Assembly (NCBI GenBank): GCA_018296165.2
Contig: JACKQL020000085.1
Location: 145,733-209,732, forward strand
DNA length: 64,000 nucleotides
Direction: 5' to 3'
Source: Termitomyces sp. T153
Lineage: Eukaryota > Basidiomycota > Agaricomycetes > Agaricales > Lyophyllaceae
Below the pieces are notes generated by a model. That model saw only the letters and a list, made by a program, of their open reading frames with translations, ran no database searches and was not told the DNA's origin. The translations under genes were made by a program, and so were the position numbers. Every line of letters starts with the position of its first letter. Within the stretch, counting starts at the first letter, position 1. Positions 46,775 to 56,336 of this stretch are shown here, piece after piece.

Positions 46775-49686
46775 AATATAAGTTCAGACATATAAAATAG
46801 GTTTGATTATCAAATAAAACCCAAAATGAAGCTTAATTCATGTTATTGGCCTAGGTAATCTGCTTCCTATGAATATCAAGCCACACACCAAACTTTGCTT
46901 GTCTCCTTGCTCAAAATCCCCCTCTTTTTTATACTTTCCTCTCTGCACATGGACTACAATATCTTCCATGTGCTTTTGTTGTCATTTTGGTCACTCATTT
47001 CCTGATGCCAACAATTTTCTCTGAGTTCCATAAGATGGCTAATCCTGTCCTCTGGCTTCTGTGATTCCCCCTATCCATGCCCTACCATACCCTCCTTTCT
47101 CTTAGTTTTTTTTATGGGTTTGCTATCATTTTGAATGCATCATGGGGATGTGTGAGGTCACATTGTGATGAGGAAGGGATGGATGTCAAGAATTGGTTGG
47201 GTTTCTTGGTTACAGAGTAGCCAACCCAAGCTAGCACCACCACTTTGTTAGGTAAGCTCAGCTGTCAGTTGGATCAATTTCTTGATCACCGACATGTCTT
47301 GTTTTCCTTGTTTCTCAAATTTGCTACCATTTTTCTGGGTCTTTTTAGCAGAGGAATTGGTTTTTGGCACATGTTAACCCCATTGCTTACACTTCTCAGC
47401 CTTCTGACTTACAGTTTTCAGTCAGTTTCAGGATATACTGGGGAAATTACATCCTTATTTTACTATTTATTGTTTCTCTTGTGAGAGATGGCATAACAAT
47501 ACCATCACACCTCCCCTAGAATTGTAGAGAAGGCCAACCCAATTGCAAATTGCATAGCATTATGGAACTTATATTGTATGGGGAGCCTCCCTTAGTGCAA
47601 GAGTTGATTTAACATTTAACTGAAGAAAAGATGAACCTACATGACTTAGGGTAGTCCAGTCACAGCACCACTCCTTAAGTAGCTGATTCCTGAGCAAACA
47701 CCTACCTCTGAGGATACACAATATGCCTAGGAGTATGAACAATGATGCAAAGACACATTTCCAATCAGCAAGCCCTGAAAAACAGTGAGGAGTTTGTAGC
47801 CACAATAGGAAGAGAAGGAATGCTGGGACAAGCCACACATCTTCAGATGGACAATGACATCCCTAGCCCCTCTCCATATGCTATTTCCCTGCTCAGCCTT
47901 TCTCAGCTATTCATAAGTCTAGAGTCTGTTTTTTGACAAAAAAGACACAATAATGGCAGTCATACTGCCCAAATCATCCTCCCCCCTCCTGGATGACACC
48001 TTAGCCAGCAGATTCATGGGCACAGAAACTGCTCTTCACTTGACAGAGATGCTCAGAGGTAGGGTAGACTCCTCATGTAGCATCAAGAAGGTGAAGCTAA
48101 CAAAACCAGCCCAAGCAGAAACAGCTCCTCCTAAGCTCAGATACTTGTACTAATCAAGCCCTCTACAGTTACCAAAGAAACTCACTCATACCCCCATGCT
48201 CATAGGAGGTTTCCCTACAGTAAACCTCCCCACCTCATCATGGTCCAACTTTCCTCTGGAACAGAAGGCAATTTCTTAAAAAAATACTTTGAACTGAAAC
48301 TCTGGATCTACAACTGGCAGGCTGGCAAAGAAGCTGACTTGATGGCTACCAGTGATACTTTGGTGGATCTGATCTACTGTATGACTGGTGAGAAGAAACT
48401 TGCAACCAAGCATTGGAATGAGCAACAGAAACCCACCACTTCCTTGTCTCCAGGATTTCTGAGGCTGCAAAGGATCTACTTGTTGTGAACTCAATTGTAT
48501 CCACTCCAAAAATCTTCATATTTATATTTCTCATTTCCTTTCCTCATTTTTCATAGCACAAAGGCATGACAGGAGTTGAAAACCATATGCACAATATGAC
48601 CAAAGCATGCAAGATTCACTGTAGGAGTTGAGCATGCTTACTAGTAGCAGAGTTAGTTATGATTCAGATTTGAAATTTGATAAAAAGTATCAAACCTTGA
48701 AAGGTGCATGGGGTTTGTACTTCATGTCTTTTAATCACAATGACTTTGGTACTGGATCTATAGTTGCAGACACTCAAAAACAACTATAATAAACAACCAA
48801 TTTTGGAAGGCTGAGTTGTACCTGAATTCCTTGTATTACTATATAAACATGCTATTTGAGGTCTAACAAGTTGATTTGCATGAACAGATTTTTTGAAAGT
48901 GTAGTTACGATACAATTGGACCTTCAAAATATGGCAGTTTCATCAAAAAAATCAGGAAAAATCCACAAAAATGCAGAATCACAAGCTTTTGATTATCTGA
49001 TCATGATTTTGTGATAACATCAAGCAATGCACAACTCATTTTCCTTATAAGAATTGGACAAAGTTGGACCTCATTACCTCCTGATCTTGGCAATGAAGTG
49101 TGGCTGTCTACCCAAACAGAAATGCAATATATCAGGTCTTCAAAATCAAAAACCTGTCACCAACCCTCATCCTGTTAGCCTGCTGCATGATGGATCTGGA
49201 GATTGATCTGTACACCTAGTCCAGATAGCAGCAGTGAGAGTGATGATGGAGTAACTTGGAAATCCAAGAAGATATTTGTTCTGGAGGAAGAGACTATGGA
49301 GGACCTTGGTGTAAATACTAAACTGGAAGAACTTGATGATGATCAGGACTGGGATGATGAGGATCTCATTGGAAAGTTGATTAAAACAGCTCAAAAACTG
49401 GGAGATGATTAAAATGATGAGGATTGGCTGCTCCAAGAGCTCAGAAAAAAGAAGAGAAAGACAATAGGTGTGTTCAAACAATCTGCCAATTGTGGCATTG
49501 ATTGATCAAATCAAAGGTTTATGACTATTGACAAACATAAAAGGGCCTGATATCATGAGTAAGTCAAAGTGGACACAGGAACAGTATTGAAAGGCTTGGA
49601 AGACACAGACAATGCTTGATGGATTTATTAGTGCACTAAGCTCTGCTGCTCCATCAACTTGGCATCCATCTCCTGCTGCCACAAAT

Positions 49687-49801
49687 TGAGTGTGAATATA
49701 ATTGGTCCTGGCACAGGGGAGCAGGACCCAGATATAAAAATTTTAGATGCTCAGCCAGAGAAAATCATTCCCTGTGCCAGGACCAATCATATTCACACTG
49801 A
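49687..49801. repeat. Imperfect 32-bp inverted repeat
   Basis: Left arm 49687-49718 (TGAGTGTGAATATAATTGGT and onward) and right arm 49770-49801 are inverted copies with two mismatches and a spacer of about 51 nt. It would fold to a long hairpin. Possible relic of a MITE or of inverted terminal repeats brought together. Confidence 0.7.
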
Positions 49802-51117
49802 GATACACAAGATCTTACAATGGAAAGTCCAGATCACAATCTGGCAGGAGAGTGTAGAAGTACAAATTCCTTCTGCATTGTCAGATCAGAGCAAAACCAT
49901 GGTTAGAGATGCAGATCTAGTTGATAAAGAAGATGGCTGGGAGGAAGAACTCAATGAGGTTGTGATGGTGGTGACAAGATACAAAGCATGCTGATCCCAA
50001 AAAATACTAATTTTTTTTTTTGCTGTCCAAAATTCATCAGCTGATAGTACTTTGCAGCTTTGCAATCTTGCATCTCAAAGAGTATGGGAAGATTGTAGCT
50101 AGCCTCAAATTTGCACAACAGTGGCATGAAGGAGAGGGTGTTCACTTGGCATGGAAGAGCCAGGCAATTGCATGCTACTATTAAATCTTTGAGCAGCTGC
50201 TAAAAGAAAAGTATGGAGGATTTTGAAGTTCATGGACCTTGTTCTCAGATGAATGAGTCAAGACAGCTGCATTTGACTAGTTGAAGTCACACTGCACCAG
50301 TGAAGTCACACCTTGTCACTTACAACATGCATTGAATGGCACTATTTTTTCTGCCCTCTCAACTCAACCCAATTGAGATGATATATATTTTTTCAATTGA
50401 TTACTCAATCTATAAGTGATGTTATAAAGTATTAGGGCTGAGTTAAATACAGGTACAGAGAAGTCTCAAAGAAAAAATTTGCTAAGGCAAAAGAAGTTGC
50501 TGAACAACATCTCAATGCATGTCCAGATATTGTGATATGCTGCTTTATCAACTGATCTTAGCAGTTTATGAGCACTTATCACATGGGACTCACTGAAGAA
50601 GTGGCTGTGTTGACTGTTAGGCAGCAAAAGTAGCAATGTAAAGTTTCTCAGCATGCTATAATATCTATTGCAGCTGTCCTCAACTAGTTATGAGTGGTCT
50701 AGAGGCTATGAAAAGACCCAAAAATTTTGGCAGTCCAAAAATGCCATAGGAAAAGTTCCAGAAGGGTGTATTTCAATGTATTTCAACATGCTGAGTTCAA
50801 ATCTGGCATCAGTTTATCCAGAAAAAGTCCTGTTTTGGAGATATCAAAATTGTCATTCCTGAGTGTCCACAATTGTATCTGTCTCAAATGGCCTGGCACT
50901 AGTAGTGCTAAGCCTGAGTTCACCACTCATTAGTGACTCAGATACTTCACCAGTTGATGTCTTGTAACATTTGAGGTCTTTCATTCTGAGTCTATAGGAT
51001 GCCAATTCAATTGCAACAGAAAAAAATAAGTTATCATTTCAATTGCTACTACAGAAAATGTGTTATAATGATGTGTGCAGTACTTGCAATGGCTTTCAAT
51101 TCTAATGACCCAATACT

Positions 51118-51122
51118 AGTAG
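51118..51122. repeat. 5-bp target-site duplication of the solo LTR
   Basis: AGTAG here is repeated exactly at 52305-52309 on the other side of the LTR, as left by integrase with a 5-bp stagger. Confidence 0.85.
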
Positions 51123-51231
51123 TGTCACGACCCGTTCCCCGAAACCCCGCACATCGTCCATCAACCCCCCGAACCCCCAAAGGGACCCCCAACGCTCCGC
51201 CGAACTTCCACCCATGCCCCGCGCCTACTTC

Positions 51232-51294
51232 GGCTAACTCCGACGCCTCCCCGGCTAACTCCGACGCCTCCCCGGCTAACTCCGACGGCCCCCT
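51232..51294 (+). repeat. Three 21-bp tandem repeats within the solo LTR
   Basis: Units of GGCTAACTCCGACGCCTCCC plus one C, three in a row, the third diverging at its end. Repeats of this kind in U3 can hold promoter elements. Confidence 0.75.
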
Positions 51295-51698
51295 GGCCAA
51301 CTTTGGTGCCTGCCCCGCAGCCACTGACACTTACCCTGGGCCTCCCGAACCCCGAGAACCACCCCCGCTGTTCCCGATCTTTGCCACCCATCATCAACTC
51401 AACACCCTGGTTCCTCCGACCTATTTCGGAGTATCACGACAACCTTGGGGCAACCCGCATTCTCCAATGATCCCATCAACGTATCAGCGCGGCACAATCC
51501 TTGATCACAACCGACACCCGCCCCCTCCATCGAGCTCTGCCAAGCCCCGCCGCCACAGCCGACGTACCCCGAAGTCCTCCGGTAGTCAGTATATAAGTCA
51601 TCGAGTAACTCTTCGTACCCTAGTCTTGATATTGCTTAACATTACCTATGGTCTGATTGTTTCCTTTTCGTGTTTCGTGTTTTGTGTCTCGTTTTCTT

Positions 51699-51756
51699 AT
51701 CTCAGTCTCCCGGTCTTATCTCAGTCTCCCGGTCTCATCTCAGTCTCCCGGTCTTG
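51699..51756 (+). repeat. Three 19-bp tandem repeats within the solo LTR
   Basis: ATCTCAGTCTCCCGGTCTT is repeated about three times downstream of the predicted transcript start. Confidence 0.75.
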
Positions 51757-52378
51757 TCTTGTCTCCATTTCGTTATCATTCTCATTATTGTTTCGTATCT
51801 CTATTCGAATCTACTCTTGTCCTATATCAACACCATCCCATTTTGTCTGACGCTGTCTCGGTGACTCTGTCCAATCAGTGTGCCCAAGTCTTCATCAACC
51901 TTAACGACCTCACAAACTCCGCAATCACGATTATGAACCCCAACACTCCTTTACCAGGTCTGAACCTCGCTCTTTGCTCGGTCCCAGACTCCATCAGCTC
52001 CAAATGATCTCCCATCAAACCCTGGCTCCGTTCCCATTGATCACACAGCCACCTACTCCCTTGCTTCCACGAATCTCCCGTACGGCCTTCTGCCTGAACC
52101 CCGCCAAGACCGTCTCGTTTCCTCACAATCTGACTTCTCCGGACCTCCCCGGATCTGTCTGGATCACATCCCCCCAACTACCCGCACGAGCCACCATGGC
52201 CCAGAACATCTTTGAGTGTTCGGGTACCAGTGCAAGGGGATCACGCCCGCCTAGTAAGGACTCGCCCAGTGCAGCTGAGCCCCCGGGGTCAGCGGAACCT
52301 GACAAGTAGTACTAAACTTGAGTCCACCAGTTGATGTCTTGCAAAACATTCAAAGCCCTCCATTCTGTAGCTTGCCAA

Positions 52379-53238
52379 TTGTCATGACCTGTTCTCAGAA
52401 CTCCAGACCTTGTTTTCAGCCACCTTGCTTCCCCAAGGTTTCCCCCCCAACCTTTGTTCACCCACAGCACCCACTCCAGATAACTCTGATGCTTCTCCAG
52501 CAAACCCTGATGGCCCCCTGGCTAACTCTGATGCCTTCCCTGCAGCCTTTAACACTTCCCCTGCCTCTTCTGAGCCCCTAGGACCCTTTTTCCACTGTTC
52601 CTGATACCATCATACATTACTAGTCTGTCACCTTGACTTACTCAACCAGCTCTGGAGCATCATAACAACCCTGGAATGGCCCATCTCCCCAACTGATCCC
52701 ATCATAATCCCATCAGTATATCACTATGGCCTGCCCCTTGATCATAACCAACACCTGTCAGCTCTGCATGACCTCAACAAGCTCTACTGCCAGACCCACT
52801 ATCCTCAGAGCTGTCCCAGTAGTCAGTATATAGGTTGTAGAGTAGCATTCCATACTCTAGTCTTGATATTGCCTTACCTGATGTGTTTCTGATTGTTTCT
52901 CTCTTGTGTATTCCATGTTATGTTTTCCCTTCTCTCAGTCTCCTGGTCTTGTCTTGTCTCTATCTCCATCATCATTTTGTTATTGTTTTGTATCTCTGCT
53001 TGAATCTATTTTTGTTCTTGTCTTAATCTTGTCTTGACTCCATCTCATCTTGTTTGACTCCATTTCCTCTACTGTGTTCAAGTTCTTTCAACCTTAATGC
53101 CATTATGAACTCTGTGCTTATGATTACAAACCTGAAACATTCTTTAAACCAACTCCAGACCTTGCTATTCACTTGGCCCTGAGACTCATCAACATCTGTT
53201 GATCCCCCATCAAACTTTGGCCCTGCTCTCATCACTTG
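52379..53238 (+). mobile_element. Decayed, CpG-free LTR of the same family, interrupted
   Basis: Starts TGTCATGACCTG, equal to the solo LTR start with its CpG turned to TpG. It keeps AGTATATAGG and CTAGTCTTGATATTGCC near 52827-52870 and a parallel order of blocks to the solo LTR, but I find no CpG in it at all. It runs into the left LTR of the full-length element at 53239, before its own 3' end, so the younger element inserted into it. The remainder should lie beyond the window's right edge. Confidence 0.75.
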
Positions 53239-54236
53239 TGTCAGGTTCCGCTGACGACGGGGGCTCAGTACACTGGCGAGTCCTTACTAGGCGGACGCGA
53301 TGTCCTGCGTTTATAACCAGGCGCCCGGGGTTGGAGCGGAGGTGGGGAAAGCTTGCGAGGGGTCCCTAGGGATAGCGGTCCGAGTAAGTCCTGAGTGATT
53401 CAGAGGGGTCTAAGACCGGAGGTACTGGTCGCTGACCCAGGGCGGGTGTCAGAGCTAGTTAGTGGGCGCACGAGGAGATTGCGGGGTAGGCGGAGGCTTC
53501 TCGGCTGTTGAGGGGCAGGGTCAGTTGGATAGGGGATTACCGGGGCTTGGTGGGTTCCGGGGGCAAGCGGGTAGCGAGGTCCGGAGTTGTCGTTAAGATT
53601 GTTTAGGTCGTGGCGCGTGCGCGGAGTTCGTACTGACGTAGGGAGCAAGGGAACTTCAGAGGAACAAAGGAAATATGTACAGTCGAGACGGGACGGAGAC
53701 GAGACGAGACTGAGAAAAGATAGATTTGAAACCTAGAAACAGAAATACAGACGAGACGAGAGACGAAACATAGGAAACCGGTAAAATGTAATATCAAGAC
53801 TAAGGTTTGAGGAGTTATTCTATGACTTATATACCAACTACTGGGTGCCTCCGAGGGCGGCGGATGTGATGGCGGGGGTCGACGGAGCTGTGCTGAGTCG
53901 ACGGGTGTCGGGTACAATCCAAGGTCGGGCCGCGGCGGTATTCTGATGGGATCAGTTGGGGGCGCGGCCGCTCCGGGGACGTCGTGGCACTCCGGGACGG
54001 GTCAGGTGAACTAGGGTAGGGGGTCGGGGACGTATGACGTGGCCAGGAACGGTGGGGGAAGGTCTCAAGGGGGTGTTGATGGCTACGGATAGGGAGTTGC
54101 CATCGGGGTTTGCCGGAGAAGCGTCGGAGTTGCCCAGTGTGGGCGTCGAAAGTGTGGGCGGGGTTCCGGGGAGTTAGGCGGGAAATCGGGAGGGGTTGGG
54201 GGCCGTGTCTAGGGATCTAGGGAGCGGGTCGTGACA
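53239..54236 (-). repeat. 3' LTR of the full-length element
   Basis: In sense orientation it begins TGTCACGACCCG at 54236 and ends CGGAACCTGACA at 53239. TATATAA lies at 53827-53833, and the predicted start AGTCTTGATATTA at 53789-53801, 32 nt downstream of the TATA start. Short GACGAGAC-type repeats follow. An ORF of 104 aa occurs in both LTR copies but has no known motif and is not treated as a gene. Confidence 0.9.
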
Positions 54237-54250
54237 TCACCCCCCCTTCA
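54237..54250 (-). promoter_or_regulatory. Polypurine tract next to the 3' LTR
   Basis: In sense orientation, CTGAAGGGGGGGTGA immediately precedes the LTR start. This is the normal position and composition of the plus-strand DNA primer. Confidence 0.7.
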
Positions 54251-54450
54251 GCGTCGAGACCCTCGAGACGCGGGGAGCGAGTCGGGCATCGGTAGGGCAT
54301 GGGAATCGAAGTTGATCAATATTGATCAAACCACAGCGAGCGGCGGCGGCGTGGGGAAGGAAGTCGAGGTGCGGCCACCGTTCGTCAGGGGCCCCTTCTT
54401 GATTCATTAAAAAGGGGTGGACGCACCCAGGAGTCCACCAGCTTGTTGCG

Positions 54451-55984
54451 ATGTCTTCTTCAGCTTATTCTCCCACAGCATCTAGGTCGCCGTCCCCGCC
54501 TTCCCAGCCGTCGTCCTCCGAAGATTCAGAGGGTCACCAAGATCACCGTCAGGTCGAGGCGATGTACCGTAGTCGTGAGTGTGGCCCGTTCTATGTATCC
54601 CAGAACACTGATTGTTCCCTCGCAGAGTTGTCCGCGGCCGTGGCTGGTCCCTCAGGGCCACTGTCTGGTGCGGATGCGACGCAGCCCCCGGCAGGCGTGG
54701 TTACTTCTATGCGTTCCAAGCCTGGTATTTGCCCGGGGGTGGTTCGACTTGTTCCAGAGGGTTCAAGGGTGGTGCAGGCGGAGGTGACGCTGGAGCAGTT
54801 TGCCGAGGCGGTGGGTCGGGCGAGGGGTCCCCCCACCCTCGAGTGGTGTCAGGCGGCGGCCCCGGTGAGTGGCCACTTAGCTTCATGTCTCCCGGACCAA
54901 CATGCCCTTGCAGTGTGCGTCTTGTACCCGACGAGGGGAGCAGTGTGAGTTTGAGGAACCGGCATCGGGGGTGCGGCGGGACACGTCGGTGTGCCTCCCG
55001 TGCCGTTCGCGGCACGAGAAGTGTTCCGTCACCCTGAGTTGGCGGGCCATTTGCGTCGCGGCGGAGCAAGGGTGGGATCAGGGTTGGGTCGCAGCACAGC
55101 TGGAGGAGGGACGGAAGGGCAGGGTGTTGGGGAGGGGCTCCGGGGCTGGGGAAGGGGAACGGGTTAGCGCGTCTGTCATGAAGGTGGGTCCTCCGCGGGG
55201 TGGGCGGAAGGAGGGGGCCCCTTCCAGGCAGGAGAAGGGGAAACGGAGGGCGTCCCCTTCACCCGAGGCGGGTCCCAGTAAGCGGGCGCGGGGCGAGCCG
55301 GTAATGGGGGGCCCCCCTGGTTCCGCGGTGTATTCCCCTACATCCGGAGTCCCCATTGAGCAGTCCGCGGACGGGTCGTGGTCGGTTGCGGAGGCCTATC
55401 TGCGGCGTCGGGTAGAGGGCTTGGAACGGTTGTTGGTCGCACGCGAGGGGGAGATTCAGGGGGTACGGGAGGAGAGGGACGGGGCTCGACGGGAGTTGGA
55501 CGGGGTTCAGAGGGAATGGGACCTGGCGCGGAAGGACAAGGACGTTGCCATCGGGACTGCCACAGAGCGATTATCTCGTCTGCAGGAGTTGGAGGTGCGG
55601 ACGGTGCATTTGCAGGTGCAGGCAGAAGCGGCGGAGGTGGCGGCGCAGCAGGCAGGGGGCCCAGGGGTGCGGGAGACTCAGCAGGGTTCCAGCGCTGGGG
55701 AAGTCCGGGCGGCGGCGGAGAGGGCGCGGCGGCGGGAGGAGTGGCTCACCAACGAGGCAGCCTCGGGCCGGCGAGGAGTGCTTCGTGAGTGGTTTTCCCG
55801 CTTTCTTCTCCTAAGCGTTGACTCGGGTTCCACAGACTGGGCCCGGGAGCATCGCATCCTTCTCGACAGAGCGTCGGCAGCGCTGGGGTCCATCCACGAT
55901 GGGTTGGCGAGGATGCCTGGGGACCTTCCGCCGGAGTTGGGTCAAGGGGTAAGATGGCAGACCCCGGGGCGTGGTGGGAGATAG
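54451..55984 (+). CDS. Antisense accessory gene: Zn2Cys6-like cluster and coiled coil
   Basis: A spliced gene on the strand opposite to gag-pol, between pol and the 3' LTR. Exon 1 (54451-54864) starts MSSSAYSPTASRSPSPPSQP. A 49-nt GTGAGT...CAG intron (54865-54913) joins it to CASCTRRGEQCEFEEPASG. The cysteines form CX2CX6C, a 15-residue gap, then CX2CX6C (CLPCRSRHEKC), like a fungal binuclear zinc cluster with a stretched linker. An NLS-like GKRRASPSPEAGPSKRARGE follows, then a heptad-rich helix (VEGLERLLVAREGEIQGVRE and onward). A second intron is likely at 55785-55835 (51 nt). The frame ends at 55984, probably early: a related frame continues to 56106. Function unknown; a DNA-binding regulator is an inference. 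Confidence 0.65.
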
Positions 55985-56106
55985 CGACGGACGTGGAGGA
56001 ACCGCTCCCCGGGCAACCCGAGGTTCTGGCGGCGGTAGTGGCACAGTTGGAGGTGTTCATGGTGGGAAGGGTAGCGGGGTTAGGGTCGGAGGAGGAGGGA
56101 GGGTGA
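55966..56106 (+). pseudogene. Shifted C-terminal frame of the accessory gene
   Basis: The overlapping frame reads ADPGAWWEIATDVEEPLPGQ and onward to a stop at 56106. It looks like the natural continuation of the accessory protein after PELGQG, displaced by a one-base frame change near 55950. No intron of credible size bridges it. Confidence 0.4.
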
Positions 56107-56336
56107 GGGGAATTCGGACCCCGTTGCTGACTTGTTCCCTGCCCCTTTCTTGTTCGAGTATATACGTGTACACTACTTGTTCTTATACAGTCGTTGGGCC
56201 TTCTGCTGAGTGTGGGGAGTTTCAGATAGAGCGAGGAGAGGAGTAAGTGGAAACACGTAGGAGAGTATTGGTGGGAGTTGAATCCCTGGTGAACTCAGAG
56301 GCGGGGGTTACGCCCACTATTGCCATCTGTGTTGGG

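Larger units (their letters stand above)
44641..51122. repeat. CpG-depleted decayed repeat block
   Basis: About 6.5 kb with, by eye, only two CpG dinucleotides (near 47290 and 48908), in contrast to the gene-rich side. TpG and CpA are abundant. No gene is convincing; open frames such as 49203-49412 are short and without known motifs. This is the signature of long-term methyl-CpG deamination of transposon DNA in basidiomycetes. Short direct and inverted repeats remain inside. The left edge coincides with the stop codon of the DUF2235 gene, the right edge with a solo LTR. Confidence 0.75.
51123..52304 (+). mobile_element. Solo LTR of a Ty3/Gypsy element, with target duplication
   Basis: Begins TGTCACGACCCG and ends CGGAACCTGACA, so it has TG...CA termini. 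The 5-bp sequence AGTAG flanks it on both sides (51118-51122 and 52305-52309). It is CpG-rich inside a CpG-free block, so it is a younger insertion. It contains TATATAA at 51590-51596 and AGTCTTGATATTG from 51622, matching the promoter/start layout of the full-length element's LTR. Internal coding has been lost, as expected from LTR-LTR recombination. It is related to, but not identical with, the LTRs at 53239 and 63041, and lies in the opposite orientation to them. Confidence 0.9.

Noticed and set aside
49203..49412. 69-aa acidic ORF in the CpG-free block
   Set aside because: Short, without motif, in strongly decayed DNA; probably a remnant of a repeat.
53400..53917. 82-aa and 104-aa ORFs in the left LTR, repeated at 63202-63719 in the right LTR
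   Set aside because: They recur only because the LTRs are copies; they span the promoter and show no known domain.
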